A model generated the notes under the pieces. It saw nothing but the letters and a program-made list of their open reading frames with translations. It searched no databases and had not been told where the DNA came from. Shown piece by piece: positions 44,520 to 58,500 of a stretch of DNA of 64,000 bases (its first letter is position 1; every line of letters begins with the position of its first letter). Origin of the DNA: Liolophura sinensis (Eukaryota; Mollusca; Polyplacophora; Chitonida; Chitonidae); assembly GCF_032854445.1 (NCBI RefSeq), contig NC_088298.1:5700160-5764159 (forward strand), written 5' to 3'. The translations under genes and the position numbers were made by a program.

Positions 44520-47500
44520 AGACGCATATTAAGTATGAACAACACTTTCACCTGTTCTCCGGTAGTTCACTTAGTCTCACAAAATCCTTGATGTGTCCTG
44601 TAAGAGAGAACTCTAGATCTCCTGATACCATACAGTATTAAGTATGAACAACACTTTCATCTGTCCTCTAGTAGCTCACTGAGTCTCACAAAGTCCTTGA
44701 CATCCTGTCAGAGGGAACTGTAGGATCAATGACATGATACAGTATTAAGTATGAACAACACTTTCATCTGTCCTCCAGTAGTTCACTGAGTCTCACAAAG
44801 TCCTTGACATCCTGTCAGAGGGAACTGTAGGATCAATGACATGATACAGTATTAAGTATGAACAACACTTTCATCTGTCCTCCAGTAGCTCACTGAGTCT
44901 CGCAAAGTCCTTGACATGTCCTGGTAGAAGGAACTGTAGGATCAATGACATGATACAGTATTAAGTATGAACAACACTTTCATCTGTCCTCCAGTAGTTC
45001 ACTGAGTCTCACAAAGTCCTTGATGTCCTGGCAGAGGGAACTGTAGGATCAATGACGTGATACAGTATTAAGTATGAACAACACTTTCATCTGTCCTCCA
45101 GTAGTTCACCGAGTCTCACAAAGTCCTTGACATCCTGTCAGAGGGAACCATAGGATCAATGACGTAATACAGTATTAAGTATGAACAACACTTTCATCTG
45201 TCCTCCAGTAGTTCACTGAGTCTCACAAAGTCCTTGACATGTCCTGGCAGAGGGAAACGTAGGATCAATGACGTAATACAGTATTAAGTATGAACAACAC
45301 TTTCATCTGTCCTCCAGTAGCTCACTGAGTCTCACAAAGTCCTTGACATGTCTTGGTAGATGGAACTGTAGGATCAATGACATGATACAGTTTTAAGTAT
45401 GAACAACACTTTCATCTGTCCTCCAGTAGCTCACTGAGTCTCACAAAGTCCTTGACATGTCCTGGCAGAGGGAACCGTAGGATCAATGACGTAATACAGT
45501 ATTAAGTATGAACAACACTTTCATCTGTCCTCCAGTAGTTCACTGAGTCTCACAAAGTCCTTGACATGTCCTGGTAGAAGGAACTGTAGGATCAATGACG
45601 TAATACAGTATTAAGTATGAACAACACTTTCATCTGTCCTCTAGTAGCTCACCGAGTCTCACAAAGTCCTTGACATCCTGGCAGGGGGAACTGTAGCATC
45701 AATGACATGATAGAGTATTAAGTATGAACAACACTTTCATCTGTCCTCCAGTAGCTCACTGAGTCTCACAAAGTCCTTGACATCCTGTCTGAGGGAACTG
45801 TAGGATCAATGACGCGATACAGTATTAAGTATGAACAACACTTTCATCTGTCCTCCAGTAGTTCACTGAGTCTCACAAAGTCCTTGACATGTCCTGGCAG
45901 AGGGAACGGTAGGATCAATGACATGATACAGTATTAAGTATGAACAACACTTTCATCTGTCCTCCAGTAGCTCACTGAGCCTCACAAAATCCTTGACATG
46001 TCCTGGCAGAGGGAACTGTAGGATCAATGACATGATACAGTATTAAGTATGAACAACACTTTCATCTGTCCTACAGTAGTTCACTGAGTCTCACAAAGTC
46101 CTTGACATGTCCTGGCAGAGGGAACTGTAGGATCAATGACGCGATACAGTATTAAGTATGAACAACACTTTCATCTGTCCTCCAGTAGTTCACTGAGTCT
46201 CACAAAGTCCTTGACATCCTGTCAGAGGGAACTGTAGGATCAATGACGTGATACAGTATTAAGTATGAACAACACTTTAATCTGTCCTCCAGTAGTTCAC
46301 CGAGTCTCACAAAGTCCTTGACATCCTGTCAGAGGGAACTGTAGGATCAATGACGTGATACAGTATTAAGTATGAACAACACTTTCATCTGTCCTCCAGT
46401 AGTTCACTGAGTCTCACAAAGTCCTCGACATCCTGTCAGAGGGAACTGTAGGATCAATGACATGATACAGTATTAAGTATGAACAACACTTTCATCTGTC
46501 CTCCAGTAGTTCACTGAGTCTCAAAAAGTCCTTGACATGTCCTGTCAGAGGGAACTGTAGGATCAATGACATGGTACAGTATAAAGTATGAACAACGCTT
46601 TCATCTCTCCTCCAGTAGTTCACTGAGTCTCACAAAGTCCTTGACATGTCCTGGCAGAGGGAACTGTAGGATCAATGACATGGTACAGTATAAAGTATGA
46701 ACAACACTTTCATCTGTCCTCCAGTAGCTCACTGAGCCTCACAAAGTCCTTGATGTCCTGGCAGAGGCAGCTGTAGGATCAATGACATGATACAGTATTA
46801 AGTATGAACAACACTTTCATCTGGCCTCCAGTAGTTCACTGACTCTCACAAATCCTTGTGACAAGTCCTTGACATCCTGTCAGAGGGAACCGTAGGATCA
46901 ATGACATGATACAGTATTAAGTATGAACAACACTTTCATCTGTCCTCCAGTAGTTCACTGAGTCTCAAAAAGTCCTTGACATGTCCTGTCAGAGGGAATT
47001 GTAGGATCAATGACGTGATACAGTATTAAGTATGAACAACACTTTCATCTGTCCTCCAGTAGTTCACTGAGTCTCACAAAGTCCTTGATGTCCTGTCAGA
47101 GGGAATTGTAGGATCAATGACGTGATACAGTATTAAGTATGAACAACACTTTCATCTGTCCTCCAGTAGTTCACTGAGTCTCACAAAGTCCTTGACGTCC
47201 TGTCAGAGGGAACTGTCGGATCAATGACGTAATACAGTATTAAGTATGAACAACACTTTCATCTGTCCTCCAGTAGCTCACTGAGTCTCACAAAGTCCTT
47301 GACATCCTGTCAGAGGGAACTGTAGGATCAATGACATGATACAGTATTAAGTATGAACAACACTTTCATCTGTCCTACAGTAGTTCACTGAGTCTCACAA
47401 AGTCCTTGACATGTCCTGGCAGAGGGAACTGTAGGATCAATGACGTAATACAGTATTAAGTATGAACAACGCTTTCATCTCTCCTCCAGTAGTTCACTGA

Positions 47501-48540
47501 GTCTCACAAAGTCCTTGACATGTCCTGGCAGAGGGAACTGTAGGATCAATGACATGGTACAGTATAAAGTATGAACAACACTTTCATCTGTCCTCCAGTA
47601 GCTCACTGAGCCTCACAAAGTCCTTGATGTCCTGGCAGAGGCAGCTGTAGGATCAATGACATGATACAGTATTAAGTATGAACAACACTTTCATCTGGCC
47701 TCCAGTAGTTCACTGACTCTCACAAATCCTTGTGACAAGTCCTTGACATCCTGTCAGAGGGAACCGTAGGATCAATGACATGATACAGTATTAAGTATGA
47801 ACAACACTTTCATCTGTCCTCCAGTAGTTCACTGAGTCTCAAAAAGTCCTTGACATGTCCTGTCAGAGGGAATTGTAGGATCAATGACGTGATACAGTAT
47901 TAAGTATGAACAACACTTTCATCTGTCCTCCAGTAGTTCACTGAGTCTCACAAAGTCCTTGATGTCCTGTCAGAGGGAACTGTAGGATCAATGACGTGAT
48001 ACAGTATTAAGTATGAACAACACTTTCATCTGTCCTCCAGTAGTTCACTGAGTCTCACAAAGTCCTTGACGTCCTGTCAGAGGGAACTGTCGGATCAATG
48101 ACGTAATACAGTATTAAGTATGAACAACACTTTCATCTGTCCTCCAGTAGCTCACTGAGTCTCACAAAGTCCTTGACATCCTGTCAGAGGGAACTGTCGG
48201 ATCAATGACGTAATACAGTATTAAGTATGAACAACACTTTCATCTGTCCTCCAGTAGTTCACTGAGTCTCACAAAGTCCTTGACGTCCTGGCAGAGGGAA
48301 CTGTAGGATCAATGACGTAATACAGTATTAAGTATGAACAACACTTTCATCTGTCCTCCAGTAGCTCACTGAGTCTCACAAAGTCCTTGACATCCTGTCA
48401 GAGGGAACTGTAGGATCAATGACGTAATACAGTATTAAGTATGAACAACACTTTCATCTGTCCTCCAGTAGCTCACTGAGTCTCACAAAGTCCTTGACAT
48501 GTCCTGGCAGAGGCAGCTGTAGGATCGATGACGTGATACT
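44520..48540 (-). repeat. 107-109-bp array copied from the stop-codon end of the ASB-like gene
   Basis: About 36 units lie after the real stop at 48454. In minus sense each unit holds the codons for SILQLPLPG...VRLSELLEDR, the TGA, and about 35 nt of 3' flank (aagtgttgttcatacttaat). Units differ mainly by a 2-nt indel at the GHVK codons (107 versus 109 bp). A block of about eight units (874 bp) is itself duplicated: 46591 matches 47465. The + strand has no gene. Confidence 0.95.
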
Positions 48541-48765
48541 ACACCCACGACGAACTGTACACAGCTTTCCTCGTATCACAGATCTACAAAAAGTTTGTAA
48601 GGTCGAAACTCGATAATTGATTAATTCCTCATCAAATGTCAGACGACCGTCGCCTTTCGTAAAAATTGAGAGCCCTGCTCTTTGTAACAACAGACGAATG
48701 AGGTGTTTGTCCTTGATGTCTGACTGGCGGATGAAGTCCAGCATTCGTTTTCTGTCAATGGAATT
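48454..48765 (-). CDS. ASB-like last exon with SOCS box and stop
   Basis: 312 nt including TGA at 48456-48454; acceptor gttctttgcag. 103 residues; BC-box segment at about residues 54-70 of the exon, LPLP at 84-87. Confidence 0.94.
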   Translation of the reverse strand, partial: NSIDRKRMLDFIRQSDIKDKHLIRLLLQRAGLSIFTKGDGRLTFDEELINYRVSTLQTFCRSVIRGKLCTVRRGCSITSSILQLPLPGHVKDFVRLSELLEDR

Positions 48766-49433
48766 CTGCAAAGAACAAATTTGATGTCAACCTTAAGACT
48801 TCAATAAGATTTATTTATGTTTGTCTGAGTGGTAGATTTGGCCATACCCAAAATTTGTTTATATATTTATTTATTTGATTCCAGTATTCATTGTGTCTTT
48901 GATCATTAAACCACCTCCCCATGGCCCATTTCTACATGCATACCCCAAGGGGTTTCACCTCTATGGCAGCGGTCTTAGGCTTATGGGTGAAGGAAACATC
49001 ACAGAGCACACCCATGTGGGTTTAACCTCTACGGCAGCGATCTTAGGTTCATGGGTGAAGGAAACACCACAGAGCGCACCCCAAGGTGTTTCACCTCTAC
49101 GGCAGTGGTTTTAGGTTCATGGGTGAAGGAAACATCACAGAGCGCACCCACAGGTGTTTCACCTCTACGGCAGTGGTCTTAGGTTCATGGGTGAAGGAAA
49201 CATGACATAGCGCACCGATGTGGGTTTCACCTCTACAGCAGCGGTGTTGGGTTCATGGGTGAAGGAAACATCACAGAGCGCACCCACAGGGGTTTCCCAT
49301 GTACGGCAGCTGTCTTAGGTTCATGGGTGAAGGAAATATCACCTGATAAAAAGCCATATCAACCTTAGTAGTGTGGATTTCAACATACAACATCATTGGT
49401 GGAGACAGTCCAATGTGAACATATGATAATACA

Positions 49434-49505
<72 letters not shown>

Positions 49506-49527
49506 AATGTATGCATATGTTTATTTC

Positions 49528-49579
<52 letters not shown>

Positions 49580-52500
49580 CAAGAACATCAAGAAATTCAA
49601 GTTTTACCTGAGGATTGGTTGTTTTAGCTGGTCTTCAACATGTTTGTCTATTTTTTTTTTTGGAGTGTTTTCATCAGATCAAAAGCCATTCACTGCCTCC
49701 TGTTTTAAACACGCTCTTGTTATGATATGGCTAAAATATTGCCGATGCGGCATTAAACCATAGTCATTCATTGGTGAAAAGCAAATACTTTAAGACAAGG
49801 CAAATCTGAACAGATCAGTTCACGACTACCATCTTAGTTGATCCTGTAAACAAATTGGCTGATCTGCTCCTTAGATAGGACATCATGAATTGGTTAACTC
49901 TGCTTGACCGAAATTTGCCTGTGAAAGCCACTCTTGGTTATACCTTTACTTCTATAGACAAAGCTTACATGATGTATACCCTTTAAGAATTTAAAAATTC
50001 TAGGCTAAAAACTGACCTTTTCCAGCATACCTCATATATATTTTACAACTATGCAAACTTACAGCCATGTAGAATGACCTTCAAAATTACTTTAACTTTC
50101 TGTCTTTCACAATTACACACCAGCTTATTAAGCAAGTTCAAAGATTTTTTTTAACCAACTAAGGCATGGTATACATACTGGTAACAAGACTACCAAAAAG
50201 CCTGCCTGGGGGAGATGCATGAATGTAAAATTTCAGCTCAATAAATATTACCGAAAATACCGAAATTGTAAATTTAGTTACTTCTATACAGTAATTGATA
50301 TGCACACAGAGCATCTGCGATGGAACATCCCCCTTGTGCTTTATTTGCATGCAACGAATTTAGTTAACGGTATTTTATATGCTCACACTGAATTAACGAT
50401 GGAAAATCCCAAGTTATTGTGCTCTACACATGTTCACAACATGCAGTACTTTTTAAGATAACGCCCCTAACATTTTGTTTACTTTACTTTCAATGTTTTT
50501 GGATCATTTTTGGATCATAGACGCCATACTCTAAAGGTGAAATTAAAACTGGGTTTTGGGGTTTTTCAAAACCAGACTCACCTGTGAAGGTCTGCGCTGA
50601 TCTGCTCCTTCTCTCAGTAAATAGGACACCATGGATTTGTTTTTGGAGATCAGAGCAGTTATGAGAGGATCAAGTCTTTTCTGCAAAAAAAAAAATTTAA
50701 AAAAATGTTTCCCTGATACCTTAGAGCTGATGGTTACTTTCTCCCAGGTATAATATTATCAATGTATCAGGCCAACAGCTGATGGTTACTTTCTCCCAGG
50801 TATAATATTATCAATGTATCAGGCCAACAGCTGATGGTTACTTTCTCCCAGGTATAATATTATCAATGTATCAGGCCAACAGCTGATGGTTACTTTCTCC
50901 CAGGTATAATATTATCAATGTATCAGGCCAACAGCTGATGGTTACTTTCTCCCAGGTATAATATTATCAATGTATCAGGCCAACAGCTGATGGTTACTTT
51001 CTCCCAGGTATAATATTATCAATGTATCAGGCCAACAGCTGATGGCTAATTTCTCCCAGGTATAATATTATCAATGTATCAGGCCAACAGCTGATCGTTA
51101 CTTTCTCCCAGGTATAATATTATCAACGTATCAGGCCAACAGCTGATGGTTACTTTCTCCCAGGTATAATATTATCAATGTATCAGGCCAACAGCTGATG
51201 GTTACTTTCTCCCAGGTATAATATTATCAATGTATCAGGCCAACAGCTGATGGTTACTTTCTCCCAGGTATAATATTATCAACGTATCAGGCCAACAGCT
51301 GATCGTTACTTTCTCCCTGTTATAATATTATCAACGTATCAGGCCAACAGCTGATGGTTACTTTCTCCCAGGTATATTATTATCAATGTATCAGGCCAAC
51401 AACTGATGGTTACTTTCTCCCAGGTATAATATTATCAACGTATCAGGCCAACAGCTGATGGTTACTTTCTCCCTGTTATAATATTATCAATGTATCAGGC
51501 CAACAGCTGATGGTTACTTTCTCCCAGGTATAGTATTATCAATGTATCAGGCCAACAGCTGATGGTTACTTTCTCCAAGGTATAGTATTATCAATGTATC
51601 AGGCCAACAGCTGATGGTTACTTTCTCCCAGGTATAATATTATCAATGTATCAGGCCAACAGCTGATGGTTACTTTCTCCCAGGTATAGTATTATCAATG
51701 TATCAGGCCAACAGCTGATGATTACTTTCTCCCAGGTATAGTATTATCAATGTATCAGGCCAACAGCTGATGGTTACTTTCTCCCAGGTATAATATTATC
51801 AATGTATCAGGCCAACTGCTGATGGTTACTTTCTCCCAGGTATAATATTATCAACGTATCAGGCCAACAGCTGATGGTTACTTTCTCCCAGGTATAATAT
51901 TCTCAACGTATCAGGCCAACAGCTGATGGTTACTTTCTGCCAGGTATAATATTATCAATGTATCAGGCCAACAGCTGATGGTTACTTTCTCCCAGGTATA
52001 ATATTATCAATGTATCAGGCCAACAGCTGATGGTTACTTTTTCCCAGGTATAATATTATCAACGTATCAGGCCAACAGCTGATGGTTACTTTCTCCCAGG
52101 TATAATATTATCAATGTATCAGGCCAACAGCTGATGGTTACTTTCTCCCAGGTATAATATTATCAATGTATCAGGCCAACAGCTGATGGTTACTTTCTCC
52201 CAGGTATAATATTATCAATGTATCAGGCCAACAGCTGATGATTACTTTCTCCCAGGTATAATATTATCAATGTATCAGGCCAACAGCTGATGGCTAATTT
52301 CTCCCAGGTATAATATTATCAATGTATCAGGCCAACAGCTGATCGTTACTTTCTCCCAGGTATAATATTATGAATGTATCGGGCCAACAGCTGATGGCTA
52401 ATTTCTCCCAGGTATAATATTCTCAACGTAACAGGCCAACAGCTGATGGTTACTTTCTCTCAGGTATAATATTATCAATGTATCGGGCCAACAGCTGATG

Positions 52501-55500
52501 GTAACTTTCTCTCAGGTATAGTTAGTATTATCAATGTATCGGGCCAACAGCTGATGGTTACTTTCTCCCAGGTATAATATTCTCAACGTATCAGGCCAAC
52601 AGCTGATTATTACTTTCTCTCAGGTATAATATTATCAATGTATCAGGCCAACAGCTGATGGTTACTTTCTCCCAGGTATAATATTATCAATGTATCAGGC
52701 CAACAGCTGATTATTACTTTCTCTCAGGTATAATATTATCAATGTATCAGGCCAACAGCTGATGGTTACTTTCTCCCAGGTATAATATTATCAACGTATC
52801 CGGCCAACAGCTGATGGTTACTTTCTCCCAGGTATAATATTATCAATGTATCGGGCCAACAGCTGATGATTACTTTCTACCAGGTATAATATTATCAATG
52901 TATCAGGCCAACAGCTGATTATTACTTTCTCTCAGGTATAATATTATCAATGTATCAGGCCAACAGCTGATGGTTACTTTCTCCCAGGTATAATATTCTC
53001 AACGTATCAGGCCAACAGCTGATGGTTACTTTCTCTCAGGTATAATATTATCAATGTATCAGGCCAACAGCTGATGGTTACTTTCTCCCAGGTATAATAT
53101 TCTCAACGTATCAGGCCAACAGCTGATGGTTACTTTCTCTCAGGTATAATATTATCAATGTATCAGGCCAACAGCTGATGGTTACTTTCTCCCAGGTATA
53201 ATATTATCAATGTATCAGGCCAACAGCTGATGATTACTTTCTCCCAGGTATAATATTATCAATGTATCAGGCCAACAGCTGATGGTTACTTTCTCCCAGG
53301 TATAATATTATCAATGTATCAGGCCAACAGCTGATGGTTACTTTCTCCCAGGTATAATATTATCAATGTATCAGGCCAACAGCTGATAGTTACTTTCTCC
53401 CAGGTATAATATTATCAATGTATCAGGCCAACAGCTGATGGTTATTTTCTCCAAGGTATAATATTATCAATGTATCAGGCCAGCAGCTGATTATTATTTT
53501 CTACCAGATATAATATTATCAATGTATCGGGCCAACAGCTGATGGTTACTTTCTCCCAGGTATCATATTATCGATGTATCGGGCCAACAGCTGATGGTTA
53601 CTTTCTCCCAGGTATGATATTATCAATGTATCAGGCCAACAGTTGATGGTTACTTTCTCCCAGGTATAATATTATCAATGTATCAGGCCAACAGCTGATG
53701 GTTACTTTTTCCCAGGTATAATATTATCCATGTATCAGGCCAACAGCTGATGGTTACTTTCTCCCAGGTATAGTATTATCAATGTATCAGGCCAACAGCT
53801 GATGGTTACTTTCTCCCAGGTATAATATTATCAATGTATCAGGCCAACAGCTGATCGTTACTTTCTTCCAGGTATAATATTACCAATGTATCAGGCCAAC
53901 AGCTGATCATTACTTTCTCCCAGGTATAATATTATCAACGTATCAGGCCAACAGCTGATCGTTACTTTCTCCCTGTTATAATATTATCAATGTATCAGGC
54001 CAACAGCTGATGGTTACTTTCTCCCAGGTACAATATTATCAATGTATCAGGCCAACAGCTGATGGTTACTTTCTCCCAGGTATAGTACTATCAATGTATC
54101 AGGCCAACAGCTGATGGTTACTTTCTCCCAGGTATAATATTATCAATGTATCAGGCCAACAGCTGATGGTTACTTTCTCCCAGGTATAATATTATCAATG
54201 TATCAGGCCAACAGCTGATGGTTACTTTCTCCCAGGTACAATATTATCAATGTATCAGGCCAACAGCTGATGGTTACTTTCTCCCAGGTATAGTACTATC
54301 AATGTATCAGGCCAACAGCTGATGGTTACTTTCTCCCAGGTATAATATTATCAATGTATCAGGCCAACAGCTGATGGTTACTTTCTCCCAGGTATAATAT
54401 TCTCAACGTATCAGGCCAACAGCTGATGGTTACTTTCTCCCAGGTACAATATTATCAATGTATCAGGCCAACAGCTGATGGTTACTTTCTCCCAGGTATA
54501 ATATTATCAATGTATCAGGCCAACAGCTGATGGTTACTTTCTCCCAGGTATAATATTATCAATGTATCAGGCCAACAGCTGATGGTTATTTTCTCCAAGG
54601 TATAATATTACCAACGTATCAGGCCAACAGCTGATGGTTACTTTCTTCCAGGTATAGTATTATCAATGTATCAGGCCAACAGCTGATGGTTACTTTCTCC
54701 CAGGTATAATATTATCAATGTATCGGGCCAACAGCTGATGGTTACTTTCTCCCAGGTATGATATTATCAATGTATCAGGCCAACAGCTGATGGTTACTTT
54801 CTCCCAGGTATAATATTATCAATGTATCAGGCCAACAGCTGATGGTTACTTTCTCCCAGGTACAATATTATCAATGTATCAGGCCAACAGTTGATGGTTA
54901 CTTTCTCCTAGGTATAGTACTATCAATGTATCAGGCCAACAGCTGATCATTACTTTCTCCCAGGTATAACATCATCAACGTATCAGGCCAACAGCTGATG
55001 GTTACTTTCTCCCAGGTATAATATTATCAATGTATCAGGCCAACAGCTGATCGTTACTTTCTCCCAGGTATAATATTATCAATGTATCAGGCCAACAGCT
55101 GATGGTTACTTTCTCCCAGGTACAATATTATCACTGTATCAGGCCAACAGTTGATGGTTACTTTCTCCTAGGTATAGTACTATCAATGTATCAGGCCAAC
55201 AGCTGATCATTACTTTCTCCCAGGTATAACATCAACGTATCAGGCCAACAGCTGATCGTTACTTTCTCCCAGGTATAATATTATCAATGTATCAGGCCAA
55301 CAGCTGATGGTTACTTTCTCCCAGGTATAATATTATCAATGTATCGGGCCTACAGCTGATTGTTACCTTCTCCCAGGTATAATATTATCAATGTATCAGG
55401 CCAACAGTTGATGGTTACTTTCTCCCAGGTATAATATTATCAATGTATCAGGCCAACAGCTGATCGTTACTTTCTCCCTGTTATAATATTATCAATGTAT

Positions 55501-58500
55501 CAGGCCAACAGCTGATGGTTACTTTCTCCCAGGTATAATATTATCCATGTATCAGGCCAACAGCTGATGGTTACTTTCTCCCAGGTACAATATTATCAAT
55601 GTATCGGGCCAACAGCTGATCGTTACTTTCTACCAGGTATAATATTATCAATGTATCAGGCCAACAGCTGATTATTACTTTCTACCAGGTATAATATTAT
55701 CAATGTATCAGGCCAACAGCTGATTATTACTTTCTACCAGGTATAATAATATCAATGTATCAGGCCAACAGCTGATTATTACTCTCTACCAGGTATAATA
55801 TTATCAATGTATCAGGCCAACAGCTGATGGTTACTTTCTCCCAGGTATAGTATTATCAATGTATCAGGCCAACAGCTGATGGTTACTTTCTCCCAGGCAT
55901 AATATTATCAATGTATCAGGCCAACAGCTGATGGTTACTTTCTCCCAGGTATAATATTCTCAACGTATCAGGCCAACAGCTGATGGTTACTTTCTCCCAG
56001 GTATAATATTATCAATGTATCGGGCCAACAGCTGATGGTAACTTTCTCTCAGGTATAGTATTATCAATGTATCAGGCCAACAGCTGATGGTTACTTTCTC
56101 CCAGGTATAATATTCTCAACGTATCAGGCCAACAGCTGATGGTTACTTTCTCTCAGGTATAATATTATCAATGTATCGGGCCAACAGCTGATGGTTACTT
56201 TCTCCCAGGTATAATATTCTCAACGTATCAGGCCAACAGCTGATGGTTACTTTCTCCCAGGTATAATATTATCAATGTATCAGGCCAACAGCTGATGGTT
56301 ACTTTCTCCCAGGTACAATATTATCACTGTATCAGGCCAACAGTTGATGGTTACTTTCTCCTAGGTATAGTACTATCAATGTATCAGGCCAACAGCTGAT
56401 CATTACTTTCTCCCAGGTATAACATCAACGTATCAGGCCAACAGCTGATCGTTACTTTCTCCCAGGTATAATATTATCAATGTATCAGGCCAACAGCTGA
56501 TGGTTACTTTCTCCCAGGTATAATATTATCAATGTATCGGGCCTACAGCTGATTGTTACCTTCTCCCAGGTATAATATTATCAATGTATCAGGCCAACAG
56601 TTGATGGTTACTTTCTCCCAGGTATAATATTATCAATGTATCAGGCCAACAGCTGATCGTTACTTTCTCCCTGTTATAATATTATCAATGTATCAGGCCA
56701 ACAGCTGATGGTTACTTTCTCCCAGGTATAATATTATCCATGTATCAGGCCAACAGCTGATGGTTACTTTCTCCCAGGTACAATATTATCAATGTATCGG
56801 GCCAACAGCTGATCGTTACTTTCTACCAGGTATAATATTATCAATGTATCAGGCCAACAGCTGATTATTACTTTCTACCAGGTATAATATTATCAATGTA
56901 TCAGGCCAACAGCTGATTATTACTTTCTACCAGGTATAATAATATCAATGTATCAGGCCAACAGCTGATTATTACTCTCTACCAGGTATAATATTATCAA
57001 TGTATCAGGCCAACAGCTGATGGTTACTTTCTCCCAGGTATAGTATTATCAATGTATCAGGCCAACAGCTGATGGTTACTTTCTCCCAGGCATAATATTA
57101 TCAATGTATCAGGCCAACAGCTGATGGTTACTTTCTCCCAGGTATAATATTCTCAACGTATCAGGCCAACAGCTGATGGTTACTTTCTCCCAGGTATAAT
57201 ATTATCAATGTATCGGGCCAACAGCTGATGGTAACTTTCTCTCAGGTATAGTATTATCAATGTATCAGGCCAACAGCTGATGGTTACTTTCTCCCAGGTA
57301 TAATATTCTCAACGTATCAGGCCAACAGCTGATGGTTACTTTCTCTCAGGTATAATATTATCAATGTATCGGGCCAACAGCTGATGGTTACTTTCTCCCA
57401 GGTATAATATTCTCAACGTATCAGGCCAACAGCTGATGGTTACTTTCTCCCAGGTATAATATTATCAATGTATCAGGCCAACAGCTGATGGTTACTTTCT
57501 CCCAGGTATAATATTACCAATGTATCAGGCCAACAGCTGATGGTTACTTTCTCCCAGGTATAATATTATCAACGTATCAGGCCAACAGCTGATGGTTACT
57601 TTCTCCCAGGTATAATATTATCAATGTATCAGGCCAACAGCTGATGGTTACTTTCTCCCAGGTATAGTACTATCAATGTATCAGGCCAACAGCTGATGGT
57701 TATTTTCTTCCAGGTATAGTATTATCAATGTATCAGGCCAACAACTGATGGTTACTTTTTCCCAGGTACAATATTATCAATGTATCAGGCCAACAGCTGA
57801 TGGTTACTTTCTCCCAGGTATAGTATTATCAATGTATCAGGCCAACAGCTGATGGTTACTTTCTCCCAGGTATAGTATTATCAATGTATCAGGCCAACAG
57901 CTGATGGTTACTTTCTCCCAGGTATAATATTATCAATGTATCAGGCCAACAGCTGATGGTTACTTTCTCCCAGGTATAGTACTATCAATGTATCAGGCCA
58001 ACAGCTGATCGTTACTTTCTCCCAGGTATAACATCATCAACATATCAGGCCAACAGCTGATGGTTACTTTCTACCAGGTATAACATTATCAATGTTATCA
58101 ACTGAGTATGACTCAAGTTCTCATTGTTGACTTTGCCAACTTTTCCCTGTGCAAGTGTACTGTAATTTTTTAAACATCATCTGAAATAATATTATTATCA
58201 TATTACCATTACATAACCCTCATACCTATAGTCAAACTACCTGGAAATTTTTATATATATATACTTTTTTATATATACTCTTCCAAAAATGCAGATCATA
58301 AACTATATTATTAGCAAGTATTTACATGACAATATGCATCAAAACTTGTCAAAAATGGGCCAAGTTGACTGTGTTGAGACAGTTACTCCATTCACACCTG
58401 AACATTCTATTATTTAAATGATAATGATTTCAAGCCTACATTATCCTCAACATTAAATAATGATAATGACTTCAAGCCTACATTATCCTCAACGTCAAGT

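Noticed and set aside
49396-49763. Frames over the TG/TA microsatellites
   Set aside because: Poly Cys-Val and Tyr-Ile strings from dinucleotide repeats.
50735-58095. CRISPR-like regular array
   Set aside because: Units are contiguous 52-bp direct repeats without unique spacers, in an intron of an animal gene.
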